Source: Aphodoplasma sp045592745
GTDB taxonomy: Bacteria > Bacillota > Clostridia > UBA1381 > UMGS1253
Assembly: GCA_045592745.1 (NCBI GenBank)
Contig: JAZNVH010000010.1
Span: 1 to 64,000, forward strand
Length of the DNA: 64,000 nt
Reading direction: 5' to 3'
Position numbers and translations under genes: made by a program. Positions 53,413-62,496 of the stretch are shown here, in pieces (the first letter of the stretch is position 1; every line of letters starts with the position of its first letter). Below the pieces are notes generated by a model that worked only from the letters and a program-made list of their open reading frames with translations, made no database searches and had not been told where the DNA came from.

Positions 53413-54423
53413 ATGTCAGTAAAAGTTGCTATTAATGGTTTTGGACGTATCGGTCGTTTGGCGTTTCGTCAGATGTTCGGTGCAGAGGGTTATGAGGTAG
53501 TTGCAATCAACGACCTTACAGATCCTAAGATGCTTGCTCATCTTCTTAAATACGACTCTTCACAAGGTAGATATGACGGCCACACAGTTGTGGCTGGTGA
53601 AGACAGCATTACAGTAGATGGTAAGGAAATAAAAATTTATGCTATTAAGGACGCTAAAGAGTGCCCATGGGGTCAGCTTGGTGTTGACGTTGTATTGGAG
53701 TGTACAGGTTTCTACTGTTCAAAAGAGAAGAGCCAGGCTCATATCGATGCAGGCGCTAAGAAGGTTGTTATTTCTGCTCCTGCAGGCAGCGACCTTAAGA
53801 CTATCGTTTACAGCGTAAACGAAAAGACTCTTACAGCTGATGATACTATCATTTCTGCTGCTTCATGTACAACAAACTGCCTTGCTCCTATGGCTAAGGC
53901 TCTCAACGATTACGCTCCTATCCAGAGCGGTATCATGGCTACAATCCATGCTTACACAGGCGACCAGATGATTCTTGACGGTCCGCACAGAAAGGGTGAT
54001 CTCAGACGTGCAAGAGCAGGTGCGGTTAACATCGTTCCTAACTCAACAGGCGCTGCAAAGGCTATCGGTCTTGTTATCCCTGAGCTTAATGGCAAGCTCA
54101 TCGGTGCTGCACAGAGAGTTCCGGTTCCGACAGGTTCAACAACTATCCTTACAGCTGTTGTAAAGGGTAATGATGTTACAGTTGACGGCATCAATGCTGC
54201 TATGAAGGCTGCTGCTTCTGAGTCTTTCGGTTACAATGAGGACCAAATCGTATCTTCTGATATCATTGGTATCAAGTATGGTTCACTCTTTGATGCTACT
54301 CAGACAATGGTAAGCAAGATTACTGATGATCTTTATGAGGTTCAGGTTGTTTCTTGGTATGATAACGAGAACTCATACACAAGCCAGATGGTTAGAACAA
54401 TCAAGTATTTTGCCGAAATCTAA
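53413..54423 (+). CDS. gap: Glyceraldehyde-3-phosphate dehydrogenase
   Basis: A 336-residue glycolytic enzyme that oxidises glyceraldehyde-3-phosphate with NAD. N-terminal GFGRIGRLAF, catalytic Cys152 in SAASCTTNCLAP, and WYDNENSYTSQMV near the end. Codon use is strongly biased, as expected for a highly expressed gene. AGGAGG upstream; terminator at 54434-54468. Confidence 0.98.
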   Translation: MSVKVAINGFGRIGRLAFRQMFGAEGYEVVAINDLTDPKMLAHLLKYDSSQGRYDGHTVVAGEDSITVDGKEIKIYAIKDAKECPWGQLGVDVVLECTGFYCSKEKSQAHIDAGAKKVVISAPAGSDLKTIVYSVNEKTLTADDTIISAASCTTNCLAPMAKALNDYAPIQSGIMATIHAYTGDQMILDGPHRKGDLRRARAGAVNIVPNSTGAAKAIGLVIPELNGKLIGAAQRVPVPTGSTTILTAVVKGNDVTVDGINAAMKAAASESFGYNEDQIVSSDIIGIKYGSLFDATQTMVSKITDDLYEVQVVSWYDNENSYTSQMVRTIKYFAEI

Positions 54424-54433
54424 GATGATAAAT

Positions 54434-54468
54434 AAAAAGCTCTCTGCTTTATGCAGAGAGCTTTTTTA
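54434..54468. terminator. Terminator after gap
   Basis: AAAAAGCTCTCTGC and GCAGAGAGCTTTTTT pair across TTTAT. Confidence 0.9.
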
Positions 54469-55062
54469 TGCATTATGTTCAGTTCTTAAAATCAATTCTT
54501 GTTGCATGGCAGGATCAAGTCTTACAAAATAGTTGCTATAACCACCAATTCTTACGAGAAGATCTTGATATTGATCCGGATTTTTTATTGCTTCTTTCAA
54601 AATTTGATTATCGGTTACGTTTATTTGTAACTCAAACCCGCCTCTTTCCATATATGCTTCTATGATAGATTTGAGAAGAGGGTTTATAGCACCTTCGTAG
54701 CGCACTTTTCTAAGGTTTTCCTTTTCTTCAAAGTCGCATTTGATTTTTGTGTCAATGCTTTTATAAAGAGCGTTCATCAGTTCGTCAAAGCTGTCGTATT
54801 CTCTGTCAAAAAGATCCATCAAAAGCTGTGGCATATTGGTATATGGCGTTGCTACCCATACGTTTGATGCTGCAGATGGCGTAATTTCGACACAGGTGCT
54901 ATGTATATAATTGTGTGCCTCTTTTTTATCTACACCATAATATTTTAAGCCTTTTGTTATAGTGTCATCATTGAAAATTGCTGGATGTGTGCGTCCGTGC
55001 GCGAGAATCTCACAAGCCTTTGTCAAAGACAGAGATTGCACACCGCTGTGGATTTTATGATT
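54466..55062 (-). pseudogene. C-terminal fragment of a glycyl radical enzyme
   Basis: About 195 residues match the end of PFL-type glycyl radical enzymes: GVQSLSLTKACEIL, GRTHPAIFNDDTI, the CVEITPSAAS segment, and the radical loop VRIGGYSNYFVRLD with the glycine intact. The preceding ~550 residues, including the thiyl-radical Cys region, are missing: upstream of 55062 lie only a terminator and tRNA-Thr. A start at 55131 would sit inside that terminator. So it is a remnant. It ends next to the gap terminator. Confidence 0.85.
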
Positions 55063-55118
55063 TGTCGCATATGGAAAAAACATTAAAAAAGATGGTTTAA
55101 AATTAAATATTGAATAAA

Positions 55119-55146
55119 AAAAGCCCCGCATTCTTTACGGGGTTTT
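55119..55146 (-). terminator. Terminator after the tRNA-Asp/tRNA-Thr unit
   Basis: AAAAACCCCG and CGGGGCTTTTTTT on the minus strand with a short loop, directly after tRNA-Thr. Confidence 0.75.
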
Positions 55147-55222
55147 TGGAGCTGTCTAGCGGATTCGAACCGCCGACCTCTTCCTTACCAAGGAAGTGCT
55201 CTGCCTACTGAGCTAAGACAGC
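55147..55222 (-). tRNA. tRNA-Thr (GGT)
   Basis: A 76-base tRNA including CCA: acceptor GCTGTCT/AGACAGC, anticodon loop TTGGTAA (GGT), T arm GGCGGTTCGAATCCGCT. Confidence 0.97.
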
Positions 55223-55237
55223 GCAAAATAAAAAAAG

Positions 55238-55314
55238 TGGCGACCCGGAAGGGGCTCGAACCCTCGACCTCCAGCGTGACAGGCTGGCGTTCTAACCAAC
55301 TGAACTACCGGGCC
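55238..55314 (-). tRNA. tRNA-Asp (GTC)
   Basis: A 77-base tRNA including CCA: acceptor GGCCCGG/CCGGGTC, anticodon loop CTGTCAC (GTC), T arm with GGGTTCGAGCCC. Upstream of tRNA-Thr by 15 bases, one transcript. Confidence 0.97.
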
Positions 55315-55358
55315 ACAAACTTTTTACTATACTATTATACACACAAAAGAGTTGTATG

Positions 55359-57242
55359 TCAATACTTAATTACAAATGCGGCAAATTTATAAGCATGAAG
55401 AGGTGTGTCAAGCACAACGGTATCTTCTTCGATGTGACCTTTGCAATTAATAAAATCAATCGATTTAAAGTTCTTGTTAATCTTTATTTTTGCATTATCA
55501 ATTGTATCGTCAAATAAATTCCACAATCCTACCGACAAAGAAGAGACATCCTCTTTTGCCATTGTATAAATATACGGATAATCCCCATCAATATGAGCAG
55601 GAAGAGAGTCTTTGCTTAGCCACATAATTGCATTTTCAACCTGGCGACGACGTGCATATGAGGTAAACCAACCAATTTTATCTTTCGCAACATTTGCATC
55701 AAAATTGAACACGAGAAATTTTATACCTTCTGCATTTTCATATGTGTACGCACACGGATACATATTATTGCCTTTGCTTATAAAGGATAGAACATTAGTC
55801 GAGTCATCTAACTCAATTGGTAAAACCTCAGGACCAAGGTCAAGACGTGTATATAAATCTTCGCTTGGGAAGTATTCCTGGGGCACATCAGCAAAGCCTT
55901 GCTCGTGATATTCTTGTGCTTCAAAAAGAGTTTTTATTCCAACATCTATACCACGGCTCATAAGAATTTTTGCACTTGTTATATCTATTATGTTTCCGTT
56001 CTTAAGTTCATTTTTTCTTATATGTCTTGCGTTTTCGCCAAAAAGAATATTTACGCATCCATCTTCGTAGGTTATAGGTAATTAATTTGCAGTAGCAAAG
56101 AAAAGCGACGGATAGATAAGATATTGCTGCATGTTATCGGTTTTTAAAACATCGGCATCTTCATGAAGATTCATTACGTTATACGGACGCACGCCAACAC
56201 ATTTTTTGTCGCTAAAATGCTTGTCGATTTCATCGTAGAGTGGCATATTTTTAACCATATTATCTATGTAGCCTGTTTCGTAATATGGATGAGATACATA
56301 GTCGAGCATATATTTAAGTATTCCGTCCGTTTCGCCGCTTGCACGCAAAATCATATCGTAGCATTCAAGTCTTGATGAAGAACATCCAAATCTTGGACGA
56401 GGATATACGTCACCCTCGGCAAATACCTCATAGCCACAATTTTTACACCAGTTAGCTTCAGTCCTTTGCAGCTCAGTCAATACTCCCAAAGGCTCTTCCC
56501 AATATGGCGCACCGATTAGGCGTATAAACGGTTTGGTATTACCTGCCATGACATTTGTTACGTCATGTATATATCCCCAGTTATAACAGCTGCAAACTCC
56601 AAGGCGTATTTGTGGAGAAACGCTGTCAAGTGCTTCGCGCAAAGCCTTTGCAAAAGACACCATAGAATTATTTTGAACCTTTATCCATGCGCTGCGGTAT
56701 TTGTTTTTGCTACCGCTTATAAGATATGGTTTTAACTGCTCCTTAGTTATTTTCTCGCCTAGCTCTTCTTCGATCTTTACCATATGTAAATCACAAAAAC
56801 ATCCAAAGTCGCCTGTTCTCATATCAAGGCGGAAATCATCATCGAGCATAATTATATCAGGACCGCACTCGGCAACGTTTTTTATCCATGTGCAGAAATC
56901 GTTTTTAAATCTTTCGCCCAATGGGCAAAAAGCTCCTGTTTCGCCCGTGTTCATGCTATGAATATACTGATAATTTGAAGGGTTGCCAACTTTTTTTGAT
57001 GTGTGTCCCAAAGTTTCACCAAGCTATATTATAACCTCGAAACCATTTTCCTGGTAATACGAAGTAAGCTCTTTTAATGTCTTAAGATTTTTGGGCGAAC
57101 TGAATGAATAGTCGAGCTCTCTTGCAATAGCGAGTGCAACTCTTTTTGCACCGCATCTGTTTAATTCGCCAAGGGTTTCTTCCTTTTTAAAATGAGGGTC
57201 AGTTCCCGCTACAGGTACAGATATTTTATACAAATTAATCAA
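55359..57242 (-). pseudogene. Glycosidase-like gene broken by two in-frame stops
   Basis: One continuous 628-codon frame runs from ATG 57242 to 55359 with only two internal stops: TAG at 57024-57026 (...GFEVII stop LGETLGHTS...) and TAA at 56082-56084 (...LFFATAN stop LPITYEDG...). The encoded protein looks like a TIM-barrel carbohydrate enzyme: DPHFKKEETLGELNRCGAKRV, CGPDIIMLDDDFRLD, GVCSCYNWGY, GDVYPRPRFGCS, and a beta-rich C-terminus. The exact family is not clear. No frameshift is present, so decay is recent, or readthrough occurs. A ribosome-binding site GAAAGGAA precedes the start. Confidence 0.8.
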
Positions 57243-57307
57243 TTCCTTTCACACAAATCATACATTTTACCATATTATATCTATTAATTATACTATAACA
57301 TAAAAAA

Positions 57308-57340
57308 ATGCAATATAATATCTTCTCTTTATATTGCATT
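57308..57340 (-). terminator. Terminator after the HAD-GtrA gene
   Basis: ATGCAATATAA (57308-57318) and TTATATTGCAT (57329-57339); on the minus strand it is followed by TTTTTTT. Confidence 0.75.
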
Positions 57341-57392
57341 ATCTTCCTGAAAATTATACAAATAGTTGTTATATATAGTGTGAAAATATATT

Positions 57393-58361
57393 CTATGAAC
57401 GTTTTTTAAATGCAAAAAACTTCATCATAAGAAATGTAACGGGTATGCCGATTATACCTGCAAGTATATATGCAATAAGCTTGTCAAGCTCAAGCACGTT
57501 ATAGACTATAAATACAATGATATTTTGGATTATAAAATTTGGCGCATACGAAATGGCAAATTTTATAAATTTTACAAAGCCAAGCGTGGCTTTGAATGTT
57601 AAAAACGAATTAAGCAGATATGATATTACAAGGCTTGTTATATAACCTAATACGAAGGCGGTGTTCGGGTCGAGTAAAAGGGAGTAAAGACATGAAAATA
57701 AAACTCCGTTTACAGTATTTATGAACCCGATAAATACAAATGAGAGAAATTCTCTGTCAAATACCATTTTAGTAAGCTTTTTTACGGGCGAGGGTTTGTA
57801 TTCATTCCATTTAACAAGCGTGTCGCCTAAAACGATGTAGCTCTCACCTTTGGCAAGTACGGCAAGTGGCGCATCAGAGAGTGAATCTGAATAAAAATGC
57901 TCATATTCTATGTCGCCAAACTGCGCTCTAAGACGCGCAACCTTTTCTTCGCCATAACAGTTGAGTCCGTCATATTTTCCGTCGTGAAGATTTACGCGTG
58001 AAGCGATGAGAGTGTTTATGCCGAGTCTTTGACATATTGGATGAAGCAAAAACTCGGGTGATGCTGAAATTATGATGTCATCATCACGATGATTGTCAAT
58101 ATACCATTTTTTTATACCACTCTGGTGTGTATCCCAAAAGGATTCAACCATGATTTCGATGTCTTTGACGCTTTTAAAGAAGCTGTAAAATCTTTCTTTA
58201 AACTGCGTTTTGTCATATATTCCTATAATGTATAGAAAGAACATCCATGCCTGATAGGGAAGCCACAAGAGCACGCGAGGTTGTTTTTTTACACAGTAAA
58301 AGTAAAAATGCGTTGTGCTGTCGCCGTTATATATGGTTTTATCAAAATCGTAAACGTTCAT
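57393..58361 (-). CDS. HAD-family phosphatase fused to a GtrA-like membrane domain
   Basis: A 322-residue fusion. Residues 1-195 are a HAD-IB hydrolase: the nucleophile region NVYDFDKTIYNGDST (Asp5 and Asp7), ISASPEFLL, and the acidic motif YSDSLSDAPLA. Residues 205-322 are a GtrA-type four-helix membrane domain (FVFIGFINTVNGVLF, YITSLVISYLLNSFLTFK). GtrA domains flip or handle polyprenyl-phosphate sugars, so the fusion may dephosphorylate a lipid-linked intermediate. ATG 58361 with GGAAGGG upstream. Partner genes are not adjacent. Confidence 0.8.
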   Translation of the reverse strand: MNVYDFDKTIYNGDSTTHFYFYCVKKQPRVLLWLPYQAWMFFLYIIGIYDKTQFKERFYSFFKSVKDIEIMVESFWDTHQSGIKKWYIDNHRDDDIIISASPEFLLHPICQRLGINTLIASRVNLHDGKYDGLNCYGEEKVARLRAQFGDIEYEHFYSDSLSDAPLAVLAKGESYIVLGDTLVKWNEYKPSPVKKLTKMVFDREFLSFVFIGFINTVNGVLFSCLYSLLLDPNTAFVLGYITSLVISYLLNSFLTFKATLGFVKFIKFAISYAPNFIIQNIIVFIVYNVLELDKLIAYILAGIIGIPVTFLMMKFFAFKKRS

Positions 58362-58408
58362 TTTTTACCCTTCCTTTGCAGTTCAATATAAAACGCAAAC
58401 AGCAATCT

Positions 58409-59761
58409 TTATCCAAGGTTACATATGCGAGATTTATATACTCTGCGATACAGTATAATACTTGCGATAAGAGATCCTGCCTCTGCTATGGGATATGACC
58501 ACCATACAGGCTCAAGTCCGAGTTTGCTTAGTAAGTATGCAGCAGGAAGCAGAAGTATTATCTGTCTTAAAAGAGATACAACAAGACTGTTTATACCAAT
58601 TCCCACCGCTTGAAACAGAGTCGAAAGAGTAATTCCTATTGCGGCTGAGGTAAAGCACAGGCTTATAATACGAAGTGCAGGAACGCCGATTTCAATCATC
58701 TCGGGTGTGGCGTCGAAAATCATAAGAAGCGGTATGGGGAATGCCCAGAAAATTACTGTGCCGATAAGCATTATTAAAAAGGCAATTATAATGCCATATT
58801 TTAGTGCAGAGAGCAATCTTTGTTTATTGCGCGCGCCGTATGAATAACCGAGTATCGGCATAAGTCCCTGTGTCATACCAAACACAGGCATAAATACAAA
58901 CGATTGAAGCTTAAAATATATTCCAAAAATCGATACTGCAACCTCTGAAAAGCTAATAAGAATTTTGTTTAGTGCTGTTGTAAGTACCGAGCCAATTGCC
59001 TGCATAACAATTGAGGGTACACCTACAACGTATATATCCTTTACGGTTTTAAAATTCCATTTAAAGCCTTTGAAGGTTATATGTACGTCGTGTTTTTTTG
59101 CAAATATAACGATTATTGAAAAAATCATTGCAGAAATCTGACCTATTACAGTTGCTATCGCCGCGCCTGCAACGCCCATCTGTGGCACACCAAAATATCC
59201 AAAAATAAAAATCGGGTCTAAAATTATATTTACAATCGCGCCTGTAAGTTGGAAAAGCATTGGATAAATCATATTACCTGTTGCCTGAAGCGTTTTTTCA
59301 AGTATACATTGAACAAAGCAGCCTATTGACAGGTATATTACAATATTTGTGTATGTGCAGCTGAATTGTTTTACCTGCGCACTTGCCTGCATCATTGAAA
59401 AATACGGCTCAATGAAGAAAAAACCCAAAACAACAAATGCAATCCAGCTGATAACCGCCAACAGCAAGCCATGAGTTGCCGCACTGTCTGCCTCTGCAAA
59501 ACGTTTTTCGCCAAGACGTCTTGATACTAGTGAGTTTATACCTACACCTGTGCCGACGGCAACTGAAACCATAAGCATCTGTATCGGGAATGCAAGCGAT
59601 ATTGCAGTCAGACCCTCCTGGCTGTAATGAGAGATAAACATACTGTCAACTATGTTATAAAGTGCTTGTATTAGCATTGAAAACATACTTGGCAGTGACA
59701 TTGAAATTATTAGTTTCATCATTGGCGTAGACGCCATCTTATTGTCTCTAATTTGTTCCAT
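58409..59761 (-). CDS. MATE-family multidrug exporter
   Basis: A 450-residue polytopic protein with about 12 membrane helices in two homologous halves. Opening SLPSMFSMLIQALYNIVDSMF and the internal SIVMQAIGSVLTTALNKIL are typical of MATE/NorM transporters that export drugs or metabolites driven by Na+ or H+. ATG with AAGGAGAC upstream. A single gene; substrate unknown. Confidence 0.92.
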   Translation of the reverse strand: MEQIRDNKMASTPMMKLIISMSLPSMFSMLIQALYNIVDSMFISHYSQEGLTAISLAFPIQMLMVSVAVGTGVGINSLVSRRLGEKRFAEADSAATHGLLLAVISWIAFVVLGFFFIEPYFSMMQASAQVKQFSCTYTNIVIYLSIGCFVQCILEKTLQATGNMIYPMLFQLTGAIVNIILDPIFIFGYFGVPQMGVAGAAIATVIGQISAMIFSIIVIFAKKHDVHITFKGFKWNFKTVKDIYVVGVPSIVMQAIGSVLTTALNKILISFSEVAVSIFGIYFKLQSFVFMPVFGMTQGLMPILGYSYGARNKQRLLSALKYGIIIAFLIMLIGTVIFWAFPIPLLMIFDATPEMIEIGVPALRIISLCFTSAAIGITLSTLFQAVGIGINSLVVSLLRQIILLLPAAYLLSKLGLEPVWWSYPIAEAGSLIASIILYRRVYKSRICNLG

Positions 59762-59897
59762 TTTTAGTCTCCTTAAGCGTTAAATATCTTTTCAATTATA
59801 GCACAAGATGAATTAAAAGTAAATAAGTTTGCCTGATTTTTATATAAATATGAAAAAAGCTCCAAACCCAAAGGCTCGAAGCTTTTTAAAAAAATTT

Positions 59898-60512
59898 TTA
59901 ACCTTTTCGTATGACTATTACTGAGTAGATAAGGGCTATAACGGCGTAGGGGATTAACAAAACAATAGATATGATTGAAGTTATGGGTGGCAAAAAGATT
60001 GTGATAAGCATTAATGCTCCCATAATGACCGTTTCAAAACCTATAAAACGGTTTATTTTTCTTGCCTTCTGTGTATCTATATCATAGTTTTTTACATAGT
60101 CAAGTTTTGGCAGATAGTTTCCTATCACAATCAGTATACAGCCCACAAGAATCACTGCAACCCTTCTTATATCGACAATCCATCCAAGGCTGAAGCCGAT
60201 CGTTATTGTTTGTAAAACAATTGACATAACGGGGATAATCCACTTTGTCACTTTCTCAAATTTTGGGCGTTCGCCGTGTTTGTGAGCGTTTATATCGTAT
60301 ACAAAGCAGGAGAAAAATTGTAAAACAGCCATCAAAAATGGCAGTCCGAATACGACAAAGCCCTTTGATGCAAAGTTGTCAGGCTCGTTATTTATATTAA
60401 AATGAATTGCCATTGTATCGGGAAGATTCTCCCACAATGCTACACCCAAAAGAATGGGCAAAAGACATACAATAGACGTTATGATAAAACTTTTCCATTT
60501 TATAAATTTCAT
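59898..60512 (-). CDS. sdpI: SdpI-family membrane protein
   Basis: A 204-residue membrane protein with about six helices: a DUF1648-type N-terminus (LLPILLGVALWENLPDTMAIH, FNINNEPDNFASKG) and the SdpI signature IVIGNYLPKL. In Bacillus SdpI gives immunity to the SdpC toxin and acts as a receptor. Its ATG overlaps the sdpR stop by four bases (ATGA), a translationally coupled pair. No sdpABC genes are seen, so it may protect against foreign toxins. Confidence 0.85.
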   Translation of the reverse strand: MKFIKWKSFIITSIVCLLPILLGVALWENLPDTMAIHFNINNEPDNFASKGFVVFGLPFLMAVLQFFSCFVYDINAHKHGERPKFEKVTKWIIPVMSIVLQTITIGFSLGWIVDIRRVAVILVGCILIVIGNYLPKLDYVKNYDIDTQKARKINRFIGFETVIMGALMLITIFLPPITSIISIVLLIPYAVIALIYSVIVIRKG

Positions 60513-60778
60513 TGTTTATTACCTCCCAGCGTATAAATCCATGATAACACATCTTCAAAAACAGATGTGTTTAATTCATAGTAAATAAAATTTTTGCATT
60601 TTTGTTCTGCAATAAGGTCTGCACTTTTTAGCTTTGACAGATGATATGAAACTGTTGCACCCGTCAAATTAAATTGCTCTGCAATTTCCCCTGCGGACTT
60701 TCGGCCGTTTTTTAACATTTGCAAAATATCCCTGCGCACAGGATCGGATATTGCCTTAAATGTTTCGTTCATTCCCAT
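60509..60778 (-). CDS. sdpR: ArsR-family repressor, SdpR-like
   Basis: An 89-residue winged-helix regulator (FKAISDPVRRDILQML, and recognition helix around NLTGATVSYHLSKLK). It lacks the metal-binding CxC of ArsR, as SdpR does. GGAGTG upstream of ATG 60778. It sits in front of sdpI and should repress its own promoter, which carries a 34-bp palindrome. Confidence 0.9.
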   Translation of the reverse strand: MGMNETFKAISDPVRRDILQMLKNGRKSAGEIAEQFNLTGATVSYHLSKLKSADLIAEQKCKNFIYYELNTSVFEDVLSWIYTLGGNKQ

Positions 60779-60793
60779 TTTATCACTCCTTTA

Positions 60794-60827
60794 ATAATCT
60801 ATTTAGAAATATTTCTAAATAGATTAT
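60794..60827. promoter_or_regulatory. 34-bp perfect palindromic operator of sdpRI
   Basis: Every base from 60794 to 60827 pairs symmetrically around 60810/60811; the core half-site is CTATTTAGAAAT. It covers the -10 box of the sdpRI promoter. SdpR is the natural candidate ligand. Confidence 0.85.
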
Positions 60828-60851
60828 ATCATGGCAAATATATAAAGTCAA
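60823..60851 (-). promoter_or_regulatory. sdpRI promoter
   Basis: On the minus strand TTGACT (60846-60851), 17 bases, TATAAT (60823-60828), nearly perfect consensus. Confidence 0.85.
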
Positions 60852-60882
60852 GACCTATTTAGAAAAAAATCTAAATAGGTCT
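60851..60882. terminator. Palindrome upstream of sdpRI, terminator of bioY
   Basis: AGACCTATTTAGA and TCTAAATAGGTCT pair across AAAAAA. It shares the CTATTTAGA half-site with the sdpRI operator, and it abuts the sdpRI -35. It may both end bioY transcription and bind the repressor. Confidence 0.65.
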
Positions 60883-60905
60883 TTTGGATGCAGATAATTT
60901 TATTA

Positions 60906-61448
60906 TTAGAATAATTCTGATTTAGTATGTTTTAATATAAGCATGGCAATATATGCTGCCATAGCGGCTTTGATAATATCAAAAACTATAAACGGAAGGA
61001 CGCCGACTAACAGTGCAGCAATAAAAGCAGTTTTCGTTATCATGGCAAGGTACATACCTCCAAACAAATAGCATACAAAAAGAGATATAAGCATACCTGA
61101 AAATAATTTAACAAAGCGTGCAGATTTTTTATCTTTGCTAAAAAGTCCGATTGCAATTGTTATAAAAGGGTATGAGAGTATATACCCACCGGTTGGTCCC
61201 GAAAGAATGGCCAAACCACCGGATAACTTTCCGAACACGGGCAGACCGCACGCACCAATTAATATGTATGCAAGCATTGATATTGACGAGTATTTTGGGC
61301 AAAGAAGAGCCCCGCACAAAAAAACACTAAAGAGCGACAGGCTGATTTGCACCTGACTTACAGGTATTGGTATTATGATTTGCGCACAGATAGCAGTGAG
61401 TGCACAAAATAAGGATGAAAAGAGAAGTTGTTTTGTTTTAAATTTCAC
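60906..61448 (-). CDS. bioY: Biotin transporter BioY
   Basis: A 180-residue ECF-type substrate-binding membrane protein with six helices and the GPTGGYILSYP motif that lines the biotin site. GTG start with GAGGGAG upstream. It lies 23 bases downstream of tadA; ECF ATPases are not in the window. Confidence 0.95.
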   Translation of the reverse strand: MKFKTKQLLFSSLFCALTAICAQIIIPIPVSQVQISLSLFSVFLCGALLCPKYSSISMLAYILIGACGLPVFGKLSGGLAILSGPTGGYILSYPFITIAIGLFSKDKKSARFVKLFSGMLISLFVCYLFGGMYLAMITKTAFIAALLVGVLPFIVFDIIKAAMAAYIAMLILKHTKSELF

Positions 61449-61471
61449 TGTTATTCTCCCTCATAAATAGT

Positions 61472-61936
61472 TTAGTGTTGTTTTTTCTTTCTTAATTCAG
61501 AAAAGAAATTGCTCAAAAGTGCGCTGCAATCTTCTTTTAATATTCCGCCGCTAACAGATACATTGTGATTAAATAAATTCGGGACAAACAAATCCACAAC
61601 CGAGCCTGCTGCGCCGGCTTTTTTGTCGAAAGCGCCAAAATATACATTTTTTATTCTGCTTTGTATAATTGCACCGCTACACATTGCGCACGGCTCGAGC
61701 GTAACGTATAAATCGCAATCCTCAAGCCGCCATGAGTCAAGCTTTTTGTTGGCTTTATCTATGGCGAGAATTTCTGCGTGATATGTTGCGTGCCTTTTTG
61801 TTTCGCGAAGATTGTGCGCGCGGCTTATTATTTTACCATTACGGACAATGATTGCACCAATAGGACATTCTCCTTTGGCTTCTGCTTTCTTAGCCTCGCG
61901 TATTGCCACCTTCATAAATTTTATATCAAATGCCAT
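61472..61936 (-). CDS. tadA: tRNA-specific adenosine deaminase TadA
   Basis: A 154-residue zinc deaminase that makes inosine at tRNA-Arg position 34. HAEILAI (His and Glu) and PCAMCSGAI (two Cys) form the zinc site. Start ATG 61936 with GAGG upstream. It is upstream of bioY in a two-gene unit. Confidence 0.95.
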   Translation of the reverse strand: MAFDIKFMKVAIREAKKAEAKGECPIGAIIVRNGKIISRAHNLRETKRHATYHAEILAIDKANKKLDSWRLEDCDLYVTLEPCAMCSGAIIQSRIKNVYFGAFDKKAGAAGSVVDLFVPNLFNHNVSVSGGILKEDCSALLSNFFSELRKKKQH

Positions 61937-62071
61937 ATAAATATCCTCGTTTCGCATACAATTTTGGTAAAATATATTATATATTTTAAAAAATTACTCG
62001 ACATTTGTCAAGAAATGTGTTAAATTAAAAGTAGGAAAAATTTTTGTAAATATGTGAAAGGATGCCAGCAT

Positions 62072-62440
62072 ATGAAGAAATGTTTTAAATGTGAACGTGA
62101 GTTTGATGATGATGTGCAGTTTTGTTCAGGTTGCGGCACGCAGCTTGGAGAAGAAGTACAATCGCCTGAATGTAGCGATGATAAAAAGAAAAATGTGAAT
62201 AATGAGACTGTAAACGTTGGCGAATGGCTGGTTATGCTTGTTAATATTATACCATTTATAGGGCAGCTTATATATTTTGTCATAATGCTTGTATGGGCGT
62301 TTTCGGATAATATAAAGCCGAGTAAGAAAACCTTTGCAAAGGCAAATCTTATTATATATGCCATATCGGTAGCTATTCTAATTGCGGCGTTTTTCCTTAT
62401 ATTTATAGGTGGAATAGGGTTGTCGTTACTTTATTGGTGA
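62072..62440 (+). CDS. Zinc-ribbon membrane protein
   Basis: A 122-residue protein: an N-terminal zinc ribbon (CFKCEREFDDDVQFCSGCG), an acidic linker, and two membrane segments (about 52-77 and 93-118). Members of this class are common in Firmicutes with unknown roles. Start ATG 62072 with AAAGGATG upstream. It lies just before the antiporter gene on the same strand. Confidence 0.7.
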   Translation: MKKCFKCEREFDDDVQFCSGCGTQLGEEVQSPECSDDKKKNVNNETVNVGEWLVMLVNIIPFIGQLIYFVIMLVWAFSDNIKPSKKTFAKANLIIYAISVAILIAAFFLIFIGGIGLSLLYW

Positions 62441-62496
62441 CAGTATATTTGTTTGGAAACAAACTTTTATAATAAAAATAAACGGAGGGGAAAAAT

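Noticed and set aside
55359..57242. Pyrrolysine or selenocysteine recoding at the internal stops
   Set aside because: The two stops differ (TAG and TAA), TGA is absent, and no insertion element or recoding machinery is seen; simple nonsense mutation is more likely.
62072..62440. Regulatory subunit of the adjacent antiporter
   Set aside because: Only proximity supports it; zinc-ribbon membrane proteins of this type occur in many unrelated contexts.
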